A DNA stretch of 64,000 nt, from positions 1,984,001-2,048,000 of the forward strand of contig NZ_QPER01000001.1 of assembly GCF_009455635.1 (NCBI RefSeq), written 5' to 3'. The position numbers and the translations under genes were made by a program. The stretch is from Paraburkholderia agricolaris (GTDB taxonomy: Bacteria; Pseudomonadota; Gammaproteobacteria; Burkholderiales; Burkholderiaceae). Of this stretch, positions 54,288 through 62,055 are shown in pieces. Under the pieces are notes generated by a model, which did no database searches, was not told where the DNA came from, and saw only the letters and a list, made by a program, of their open reading frames with translations. Numbering within the stretch: the first letter of the stretch is position 1; the number at the start of each line of letters is the position of its first letter.

Positions 54288-55334
54288 ATGCTGGTCACCC
54301 GTCAAAAAGTCTTGCGCCGCTTCTGGTACGCAATCATGCCGATGGCGCAACTCGATGCCGGTCCGCAGCCGTTCACCCTGCTGGGTGAGCCCATCGTGTT
54401 ATGGAAGGGCGCAGGCGGCAAGCCGCACGCCTTGCGCGATCGCTGCTGTCATCGCACCGCGAAACTGTCGAAGGGTTTCGTCGACAGCGACGGCAATATC
54501 GCTTGCGGATATCACGGCTGGACCTACGATTGCACCGGCCAATGCGTGAAGATTCCGCAGACCAACGGCGGCGCGATTCCATCGCGCGCGATCGTGCCGT
54601 CGTACCACTGCGAAGAACGTTACGGCTACGCGTGGGTCGCGCTCGAAGATCCGCTGCAGCCGATTCCCGAGTTTCCTGAAGAGGGCGCACCCGGCTACCG
54701 CCGCATTCTGCAATTCTACGAGCGCTGGGAAACGAGCCCGCTGCGCATGATGGAGAACTCGTTCGACAACTCGCATTTCAGTTTCGTGCATAAAGGCAAC
54801 TTTGGTCTGTTCGACAACCCGAAGCCGTCGAAGTACGAATTCCGGCCGAACGAGTGGGGCTTCGAAGCGGAGACGCATGTACCGGTGCGCAATCCGCCGG
54901 CGAGCTATCGCATCACGGGCACGAACGAGGAAGTCACCGAGCGTCATCTGATCAACCGCTGGTATATGCCGTTTGCGCGCCGCTTTGGCTGCGTGTATCC
55001 GGCGAGCGGCATCCATCACATCATCTATAACTGCGCGACGCCGATCGACGACCGCACGCTGATGCTCTCGCAATGGCTCTATCGCAACGATACTGAGGAC
55101 GCGTGCTCGACGCAGGAACTGATCGACTGGGACCGGCCGATTACCGACGAAGACCGCGACATTCTCGAAGCGACCGACTACGACGCCTGTATCGACGTAC
55201 ACCGCCAGCAGGAATGCCACATGGAATCGGACCAGCCCGGGTTGCTGATGCGCCGCATGTTGCTGAAGCTGTTGAACGATAACGGTGAATCGGAAGTCTT
55301 TCGCGAAGTATTCCCCATCAACGTGGAGGAATGA
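54288..55334 (+). CDS. Rieske-type aromatic/heterocycle oxygenase
   Basis: This is a 348-residue protein. The N-terminal Rieske domain has [2Fe-2S] ligands Cys53, His55, Cys73 and His76 (RCCHR and CGYHGW). The C-terminal mononuclear iron domain has ligands Asp160, His163 and His168 (SFDNSHFSFVH). It would hydroxylate or O/N-demethylate a ring compound. Single-component-size relatives include vanillate O-demethylase and methylxanthine N-demethylases. No reductase partner is encoded here. Its stop overlaps the ABC ATPase start. Confidence 0.93.
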   Translation: MLVTRQKVLRRFWYAIMPMAQLDAGPQPFTLLGEPIVLWKGAGGKPHALRDRCCHRTAKLSKGFVDSDGNIACGYHGWTYDCTGQCVKIPQTNGGAIPSRAIVPSYHCEERYGYAWVALEDPLQPIPEFPEEGAPGYRRILQFYERWETSPLRMMENSFDNSHFSFVHKGNFGLFDNPKPSKYEFRPNEWGFEAETHVPVRNPPASYRITGTNEEVTERHLINRWYMPFARRFGCVYPASGIHHIIYNCATPIDDRTLMLSQWLYRNDTEDACSTQELIDWDRPITDEDRDILEATDYDACIDVHRQQECHMESDQPGLLMRRMLLKLLNDNGESEVFREVFPINVEE

Positions 55335-56170
55335 TCATGGCCTCGACCGAACCCTATTCCCCGAAACCGCCTGTGCCGCTGCTCTCGGTGCAGCGTGTCG
55401 ACAAGCGCTATCCGAACGGCACGGTCGCGCTCGAAGACGTGCGCCTCGCGATCGAACCCGGCGAGTTCATTTCCTTACTTGGGCCGTCCGGCTGCGGCAA
55501 GAGCACCTTGCTGAAAATGTTCGCCGGCATTGAAACGCCGACGCATGGTCATCTGCGCTGGTGGGGGCAAGCGTTCGAGACGGTCGGCTCGCCGGGGCGG
55601 CGCATGTCGATGGTGTTTCAGGAAGCGACCTTGATGCCATGGGCGACCGTTGCCGACAACGTGCGTCTGCCGCTCGATCTCGCACACGTGCCACGCCGCG
55701 AAGCCGATGCGCGTGTTGCCGAAGCGCTCGATGGCGTGGGGCTCGCGAAGTTCGGCAAGGTGCTGCCGCGCGAGCTGTCGGGCGGCATGCAGATGCGCGC
55801 GTCGCTCGCGCGTGCGCTCGTCACCGAGCCGGACCTTCTGTTGCTTGACGAGCCGTTCGGCGCACTCGACGAATTCACCCGCAACCGCCTCGACGGCGAT
55901 TTGCGCGCGCTGTGGCAGCGGCGCGGCATGACGGTGGTGTTCGTCACGCACAGCATTTACGAAGCCGTGTATCTGTCGAGCCGCGTGGTGGTGATGCAGG
56001 CGCGACCGGGCCGCATCATCGCCGAGGTGCCGATTGACGGTCCGCTCGAACGCGACGATGCGTTCCGCGTCAGCGAGCCGTTCATGCAGCACTGCAAAAC
56101 GCTCTCCGAGTTGATTACCGATGCGCATCGCGCGTCGTTCGCGAACGAAGAAACAGGAGTGCAATCATGA
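55331..56170 (+). CDS. ABC transporter ATPase (NitT/TauT family)
   Basis: This 279-residue ABC ATPase has Walker A GPSGCGKST near residue 55, signature LSGGMQMRASLARAL near 140 and Walker B LLLLDEPFGALDE near 165. The shape fits SsuB/TauB-like import ATPases. It overlaps the oxygenase by 4 bp and the permease by 4 bp, so all three are translationally coupled. It powers uptake of the ligand bound by the NMT1-type protein. Confidence 0.95.
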   Translation: MIMASTEPYSPKPPVPLLSVQRVDKRYPNGTVALEDVRLAIEPGEFISLLGPSGCGKSTLLKMFAGIETPTHGHLRWWGQAFETVGSPGRRMSMVFQEATLMPWATVADNVRLPLDLAHVPRREADARVAEALDGVGLAKFGKVLPRELSGGMQMRASLARALVTEPDLLLLDEPFGALDEFTRNRLDGDLRALWQRRGMTVVFVTHSIYEAVYLSSRVVVMQARPGRIIAEVPIDGPLERDDAFRVSEPFMQHCKTLSELITDAHRASFANEETGVQS

Positions 56171-57030
56171 CGGGCGAAGTGCTTGCGGGTCATTCGGCCA
56201 ACCATAACGCGGCGCGCAACCCAGTGGCCGCGAAAGCCGCGCGGCGCCCGTGGCTGCATCGTCCCGGCGTGGCGAAGATGATCGCGCCGTGGGTCGTTGG
56301 CATGGTGGTGCTGGCGTTGTGGCAGGGCTGGTGTGTGCTGATGAAGGTGCCGGCGTATCTGGTGCCGTCGCCGTCGGCGATCGTGACCGAGCTGGTGCAG
56401 GACGCACCGCTATTGTTCGGCAGTTTGCTGGCGACGCTGAAAATCACGCTGCTGGCGTTTGCACTTGCCACCGTGCTTGGCGTGGTTATCGCGTTGCTGT
56501 TCGTGCAGAGTCCGCTGATCGAAGCGAGCCTGTTTCCGTATGCGATTCTGTTGCAGGTAACCCCCGTGGTGGCGATCGCGCCGCTGATCATCATCTGGGT
56601 CAAGGACATGAATGTCGCGTTGGTGTTGTGCGCGACGTTGGTGGCCCTGTTCCCGATCATCTCGAACACGGCGCTCGGCTTACGCAGTGTGAACCCGGGA
56701 TTGATCAACCTCTTCAGGATCAATCGCGCAACCCGTTGGCAGACGCTGGTGCGCCTGCGCATTCCGAGTGCGTTGCCGTATTTCTTCGGCGGCCTGCGGA
56801 TTTCGAGCGGGCTGTCTTTGATCGGTGCGGTGGTCGCGGAGTTTGTCGCCGGGACGGGCGGCAGCGGGGCGGGGCTGGCCTATCAGATTCTGCAGGCAGG
56901 TTTTCAGTTGAATATTCCCCGGCTCTTTGCGGCGCTGCTGCTGATCACCGTGACGGGCGTCGTGCTGTTTGCCATCACGGCGTGGGTGTCGCGCATCGGT
57001 TTGCGCGGCTGGCACGATAGCCAACTTTGA
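56167..57030 (+). CDS. ABC transporter permease (NitT/TauT family)
   Basis: This 287-residue protein has about 6 membrane helices. A hydrophilic N-terminus of about 30 residues precedes the helices, and the family's coupling region (NLFRINRATRWQTLVRLRIP) lies near 190. It is the membrane channel of the importer encoded with the binding protein and ATPase. Confidence 0.93.
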   Translation: MTGEVLAGHSANHNAARNPVAAKAARRPWLHRPGVAKMIAPWVVGMVVLALWQGWCVLMKVPAYLVPSPSAIVTELVQDAPLLFGSLLATLKITLLAFALATVLGVVIALLFVQSPLIEASLFPYAILLQVTPVVAIAPLIIIWVKDMNVALVLCATLVALFPIISNTALGLRSVNPGLINLFRINRATRWQTLVRLRIPSALPYFFGGLRISSGLSLIGAVVAEFVAGTGGSGAGLAYQILQAGFQLNIPRLFAALLLITVTGVVLFAITAWVSRIGLRGWHDSQL

Positions 57031-57047
57031 TTTTTGCGCTCAGGCTT

Positions 57048-58496
57048 ATGACGACATACGACACTCAACCCTCCACGCTGATCCGCAACGCGGCCGCGAT
57101 CATGACAGGCGGCCGTGGTACCGCGGACGATCCATCGCGCGTGCCGGGTCCCGACATTCGCATCGTTGGCGATACGATCGACGAGATCGGTGCGCTCGCG
57201 CCGCGACCTGGCGAGACGATCGTGGACGCTACTGACTGCGTGATTTATCCGGCGTGGGTCAATACTCACCATCATCTGTTCCAGTCGCTGCTCAAGGGAG
57301 ACACGGCCGGACTCGACGCCACGCTTACGCCGTGGCTTGCCGCGACGCCTTATCGGTTTCGTGCGCTATTCGACGAGCGGCGCTTCCGGCTCGCGGCGCG
57401 CATTGGGTTGATCGAACTCGCGCGCTCCGGCTGTGCGACCGTGGCCGATCACAACTACGTGTACTACCCGGGCATGCCGTTCGACAGTTCGGCGATTCTG
57501 TTCGAGGAGGCGGAGAAACTCGGGTTGCGTTTCGTGTTGCTGCGCGGCGGCGCGACGCAAACACGGCAACTCGAGGCCGACTTGCCGACGGCGTTGCGAC
57601 CTGAAACGCTGGACGCTTACGTCGCCGATATCGAGCGGCTTGCCGCCAGATACCACGACGCTTCACCGCGAGCGATGCGGCGCGTCGTGATGGCGCCGAC
57701 CACGGTGTTGTATTCGATTTCCCCTCGGGAGATGCGTGAGACGGCGGCGGTTGCGCGTCGCCTCGGATTGCGCTTGCACAGTCACCTGTCGGAGACGGTC
57801 GGCTATCAGGACAGTGCGTATTCGATGTACCGGCAATCGCCGGTGGCTTTTTGCGGCGAGCACGACTGGCTTGGCAGCGATGTGTGGTACGCGCATCTGG
57901 TCAAGGTCGACGCGGACGAAATCGCGTTGCTTGCGCAGACGGGCACGGGTATCGCGCATTGTCCGCAGAGCAATGGGCGGCTGGGCAGCGGTATTTGCCC
58001 GGTGCGGGAGATGGCTGACGCGGGGGTGCCGGTATCGATTGGCGTCGACGGTGCGGCCTCGAACGAAGCGGCCGATATGATTTCCGAGGTGCACATGACG
58101 TGGCTGGCGCAGCGGGCACGGCTGGGGATGCTGGCGCAGCCGGCGTATCGGGGCGGCAGTTTCGAAGGCGGAGCGGGCGCGGCGAGCATTGCCGAGGTGA
58201 TTCATTGGGGGACGGCGGGCGGCACCCGGGTGATGGGGCTTGATGAGGTTGGGAAAGTTGCTGTGGGGTATGCCGCGGATATTGCGGTTTATCGGCTCGA
58301 TGATCCGAGGTATTTTGGGTTGCATGATCCGGCGATTGGGCCGGTTGCTTCTGGGGGGAGGCCTTCGGTGGCGGCGCTTTTTTCTGCTGGGAAGCGGGTG
58401 GTTGTTGATGATCTGATTGAAGGGGTTGATATTAAGGAGTTAGGGGGGGAGGCCCGGAGGGCTGTTCGGGAGTTGTTGGCGGAGGTTGTTGTTTGA
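57048..58496 (+). CDS. amidohydrolase, 8-oxoguanine deaminase/AtzB-like
   Basis: From the ATG at 57048 the product has 482 residues (an in-frame TTG at 57027 is less likely). Metal-site motifs of the amidohydrolase superfamily are VNTHHHLFQS (His74, His76), HSHLSET near 245, VWYAHLVKVD near 280 and IGVDGAASNE near 328. These match the cytosine/8-oxoguanine-deaminase and s-triazine (AtzB) branch. It deaminates or dechlorinates a ring nitrogen compound. The last 38 codons contain just one C-ending codon, and the gene reads straight into palindrome B. Confidence 0.9.
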   Translation: MTTYDTQPSTLIRNAAAIMTGGRGTADDPSRVPGPDIRIVGDTIDEIGALAPRPGETIVDATDCVIYPAWVNTHHHLFQSLLKGDTAGLDATLTPWLAATPYRFRALFDERRFRLAARIGLIELARSGCATVADHNYVYYPGMPFDSSAILFEEAEKLGLRFVLLRGGATQTRQLEADLPTALRPETLDAYVADIERLAARYHDASPRAMRRVVMAPTTVLYSISPREMRETAAVARRLGLRLHSHLSETVGYQDSAYSMYRQSPVAFCGEHDWLGSDVWYAHLVKVDADEIALLAQTGTGIAHCPQSNGRLGSGICPVREMADAGVPVSIGVDGAASNEAADMISEVHMTWLAQRARLGMLAQPAYRGGSFEGGAGAASIAEVIHWGTAGGTRVMGLDEVGKVAVGYAADIAVYRLDDPRYFGLHDPAIGPVASGGRPSVAALFSAGKRVVVDDLIEGVDIKELGGEARRAVRELLAEVVV

Positions 58497-59183
58497 GATT
58501 TTGGGTTGGTTTTTTGCCTGCGCGGCGCTTGTTGTATCTGTTTTGCCTTTGGCGGTGGGATTTCCTTGGGCTGGAATCTTTGGCCTTTCCTGGCTGGGGT
58601 CGTGGTCCGTCTGATGTTGGTCTTTTGGCCTTTCCTTGACTTGTTAGTGGTCTATTAGCGTTGCCCCTGTGCGGGGCGGCACCTACTTCTCTTTGCCGCC
58701 GCAAAGAGAAGTAGGCAAGAGAAAGCGGCTCAAACCGCTAATTCTTAAGCGGGTCCCCCGCACAGTAGCGGTAGTGGTGCATCTGGAATCTGTGTTCTCG
58801 CACATTCAGCCTCAGTGACAAAGGCGTCATACCTCCGGCGGCGCTGCGCGCGCCGATACCCAGTTCATAACACCGCTCCCTGCGTTCGCGCACACCGAGG
58901 ATGTCGCACGGGCCGCCTGTGCCTGGTGGGCCTCCATCGCCGGCATCATTTAATTCGAAGTACGAAAATTCAGTAGCGTAAGCCGTTGCGGCTTGCTCGC
59001 TGCGCGAAGCAAAGCCGCTGGTTTCCCAGGCAGACCCGCCCGCGACGCACGCAGTGCGGAGTGGGAGCTGATGAGTCCTTTGTCAACGGCGCGGAGTGTG
59101 CGGGGGCACGGATTCCAGATGCACCACTACCGTGGCTGCGCGGGGGACCCGCTTAAGAATTAGCGGTTTGAGCCGCTTTCTCT

Positions 59184-60526
59184 GGGCCTGTCAGTAATTT
59201 CGTGTTTGAGGCATAACATGTCGCCAAGGAGTGACTATGCCTCGCAAACCGAAAGCCAAGCCGGTAGACCTGCCGGCAATTCCTGCCGAGCTGCTTGAAC
59301 AGTTCGGCAACGGCCCGATGACGGCCGAAGCCATCAATGCCGCCACGATGGCGCTCAAGAAGGCCCTGATCGAGCGTGCGCTGGGTGGCGAGATGAACCA
59401 CCATCTCGGCTATCCGTCGGGCGCCGCCAGGCCGGCCCACGCCACGAACCAGCGCAATGGCCGTGGTGCCAAGACGGTTCTGACCGAAGACGGTCCAATC
59501 CGCATCGAGGTGCCCCGCGACCGTGATGGCAGCTTCGAGCCGATATTGATCCCCAAGCATGAACGCCGCTTCACCGGCTTCGACGACAGGATCGTGGCCA
59601 TGTACGCGCGTGGCATGACGGTCCGGGAGATTCAGGGTTTCCTGCAAGAGCAGTACGGCACCGAGGTCTCGCCTGATTTCATCAGCTCGGTGACCGACGA
59701 GGTGATGGCCGAAGTGAGCGCCTGGCAAACCCGGCCGCTCGAGCCCATGTATCCGGTCGTGTTCTTCGATGCCTTGCGCGTCAAGATCCGCGAAGACGCC
59801 GTGGTACGCAACAAGGCGGTCTATCTGGCACTGGGCGTGCTGCCGGACGGCACACGCGACATTCTCGGACTCTGGATCGAAGGCACCGAAGGCGCCAAGT
59901 TCTGGATGAAGGTCTTCAATGATCTGAAGACGCGCGGCGTCAACGACATCCTGATCGCCGTCACGGATGGTCTCAAGGGCATGCCCGAAGCACTGGCCGC
60001 CGTGTTCCCGGCCACCACGCTGCAGACCTGCATCGTCCATCTGATCCGTAATAGCCTGGATTATTCGAGCTGGAAAGATCGTCGGGCACTGGCCGCAGCG
60101 ATCCGTCCGATCTACACGGCACCCAGCGCGGAAGCGGCCGAAGCTGAACTCGACGCGTTTGCCGATGGGCCATGGGGCCAGAAACTCCCGATGATTGGCA
60201 TGGCCTGGCGCAGTGCCTGGGACCGCGTGATCCCGTTCTTTGCGTTTCCCCCCGCGATACGCAAGATTATTTACACCACAAATGCCATTGAGAGCATCAA
60301 TGCCCAGTTGCGCAAGATCATCAAGACCCGCGGCCACTTCCCGAGTGCCGAGGCCGCCACCAAGCTCATCTGGCTGGCCTTGCGAAATATCACGGCGAAC
60401 TGGGGACATGCCGCTCACGACTGGAAGACGGCCATGAACCAATTCGCTATCCTCTATCAGGATCGCTTCATCAGATCACCCGTGTAATTCTCCAAACGCC
60501 TTAAACACGGAAATTCTGACACCCCC
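59184..60526 (+). mobile_element. IS256-family insertion sequence, copy 2
   Basis: This 1343-bp element carries the same ends as copy 1, inverted relative to it. It is flanked by a perfect 8-bp target duplication CTTTCTCT (59176-59183 and 60527-60534), the size expected for IS256. It lies in the right arm of palindrome B, at a different site from copy 1. Confidence 0.95.
59237..60487 (+). CDS. IS256-family transposase, copy 2
   Basis: This is a 416-residue DDE transposase of the mutator type. Catalytic motifs are VVFFDALRVK, VTDGLKGMPEAL and TNAIESINAQLRK. It is identical to copy 1 except Ala instead of Asp in FPS(A/D)EAATKL, so the copies are recent. AAGGAG lies 5 nt before the ATG. The intact frame and perfect target duplication suggest a recent, possibly still active, element. 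Confidence 0.96.
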   Translation: MPRKPKAKPVDLPAIPAELLEQFGNGPMTAEAINAATMALKKALIERALGGEMNHHLGYPSGAARPAHATNQRNGRGAKTVLTEDGPIRIEVPRDRDGSFEPILIPKHERRFTGFDDRIVAMYARGMTVREIQGFLQEQYGTEVSPDFISSVTDEVMAEVSAWQTRPLEPMYPVVFFDALRVKIREDAVVRNKAVYLALGVLPDGTRDILGLWIEGTEGAKFWMKVFNDLKTRGVNDILIAVTDGLKGMPEALAAVFPATTLQTCIVHLIRNSLDYSSWKDRRALAAAIRPIYTAPSAEAAEAELDAFADGPWGQKLPMIGMAWRSAWDRVIPFFAFPPAIRKIIYTTNAIESINAQLRKIIKTRGHFPSAEAATKLIWLALRNITANWGHAAHDWKTAMNQFAILYQDRFIRSPV

Positions 60527-60745
60527 CTTTCTCTTGCCTACTTCTCTTTGCGGCGGCAAAGAGAAGTAGGTGCCGCCCCGCACAGGGGCAACGCTAATAG
60601 ACCACTAACAAATCAAGGAAAGGCCAAAAGACCAGCAACAGAACAGAGACACCACAGCAAGGAAAGGCCAAAAATTCCAGCCCAAGAAAATCCCACCGCC
60701 AAAGGCAAACCAGCTAAACCAAGCGCCGCGCAGGCAAAAAAAACC

Positions 60746-61672
60746 TTAAACAGCAACCTCCCGCCCACCCCCCATCACCGACATAACAAAATCAAAAAAA
60801 GCCCTAACCTTAGCCGGCGGCTGATGCCGCGAAGGATAAAGCGCATACAGCGGATGAACCTCATCCCTCCAGTCAGGAAACAGCTCAACCAGCTTGCCAT
60901 TGGCAAGCAACGACTCAACACCAAGCGCAAGCACCTGCGCGACCCCCTGGCCCGCAGCGCACACACTATGCAAAGTGCCAACGTCATTCACCATCAAGCG
61001 CCCCTGCGGGGTAATCGCAATCTTCTTGCGCCCGCGATGAAATTCCCAACTGAACGGGTAACCCGTCAACGGATTGCGAAACTTGATACACACATGCTTG
61101 CCGTTTTCGAGCTCGGCCGGACTCGCCGGATGACCATGCCTCTTCAGATACGACGGCGCGGCCACCGTCATAATCCGCGTGTCGATCAGCTTGCGTGAAA
61201 TCAGCGTTGAAACCGGCGGCTCGCCAAAACGGATCGCAAGGTCGAACCCATCAGCGACCATATCGCCTAACTGGTCGCGCGTGATCAACTCGAGTTGCAG
61301 ATCGGGATGCCTGTCGATAAAGCCGCCGAGCCTCGGCCCCAGCACGAGACGCGAAAACAATGGATCCATGCTCACCCGCAAACGTCCGCGAACCGCAGTC
61401 GCACCCTGCGCCGCCGTAGCAGCCGCTTCCTCGAGCCCACCGAGTAGCGGAACGATCTGTTCGTAAAATCGCCGGCCTTCGTCAGTCAGCATGACCGAGC
61501 GAGTAGTGCGGTCGAATAGCCGGATGCCAAGGCGTGTTTCAAGCCGTGCAACCGAACGGCTGACCCCGGATTGCGACATATCGAGTGCTTCGCCAGCCGC
61601 CGCAAAACTGCCGCAGTCGACGATCGCCGTCAGCACGCCCATGCCGTTCAGCATGCGCTCGTCAAATGGCAT
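60746..61672 (-). CDS. LysR-family transcriptional regulator
   Basis: This 308-residue protein has the winged helix-turn-helix (VDCGSFAAAGEALDMSQSGV) and a full effector domain. Its closest style is the DmlR/PecT-like subclass. It lies alone between palindrome B and a 380-bp gap. Its last 41 codons contain no C- or A-ending codon at all, in sharp contrast to the first two-thirds of the gene. Confidence 0.92.
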   Translation of the reverse strand: MPFDERMLNGMGVLTAIVDCGSFAAAGEALDMSQSGVSRSVARLETRLGIRLFDRTTRSVMLTDEGRRFYEQIVPLLGGLEEAAATAAQGATAVRGRLRVSMDPLFSRLVLGPRLGGFIDRHPDLQLELITRDQLGDMVADGFDLAIRFGEPPVSTLISRKLIDTRIMTVAAPSYLKRHGHPASPAELENGKHVCIKFRNPLTGYPFSWEFHRGRKKIAITPQGRLMVNDVGTLHSVCAAGQGVAQVLALGVESLLANGKLVELFPDWRDEVHPLYALYPSRHQPPAKVRAFFDFVMSVMGGGREVAV

Positions 61673-62055
61673 GTGATATTCCCTTGTTATGCATTAATGC
61701 CCGACATGCTAACGCGAAATATCGTTCGAATTCATACGCGGGTATCGGGAAACCCAGGCTTTCCCAACGCATCAATGACGCTGCATCATGAGTGGAATAA
61801 CCGTCACGCTATCGCGTCAGGCAAGCGGGCAGCGCCGATCTGAATGCGTTGGCCCGATGCGCCATGGAATGCGGTTCTCATCATGCTTTATGCATATTTG
61901 TATTGAGCAACGGAGAACGCGATCAGGCCGTAAGTTTTTATTATCGATTTTGCCGATCTATCGAATATTGCCGCCATCGCCATACAGGCGGCGCCCGTTT
62001 GAATGAACCCGGCGACGGTTTTTCCAGCATCCGCTTGCCGGATCGGGGACGTTGC
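61673..62055. other. intergenic region with no supported gene
   Basis: 383 bp of lower GC. It holds the promoter of the minus-strand LysR gene. A small hairpin GGGACG/CGTCCC overlaps the stop of the DHA2 exporter gene at 62046-62066. I saw no coding ORF or RNA signature. Confidence 0.4.

Larger units (their letters stand above)
58508..60745. repeat. long imperfect palindrome B, interrupted by an IS256 element
   Basis: This is a second copy of the palindrome at 44537-46620; without the insertion it is about 895 bp. The arms are mutual inverted copies, from TTTTTTGCCTGCGCGGCGCT on the left to AAGCGCCGCGCAGGC on the right. They share the CCTTTCCTTG, GGTCTATTAGCG, CCCCTGTGCGGGGCGGCAC and TTCTCTTTGCCGCCGCAAAG blocks with palindrome A. 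It fills the space between two convergent genes (stops at 58496 and 60746). The centre (about 58880-59030) differs from palindrome A by an extra ~150 bp. Confidence 0.87.

Noticed and set aside
46471..59183. Prophage or defence island between the IS copies
   Set aside because: No integrase, phage structural, restriction, toxin or nuclease genes; all genes are metabolic or transport genes with normal composition.
60548..61198. ORF beginning MRRQREVGAAPHRG (also at 44183-44689 and 58432-58704, minus strand)
   Set aside because: Begins in the palindrome arms and runs antisense into unrelated genes; the shared N-terminus reflects the repeat, not a protein family.
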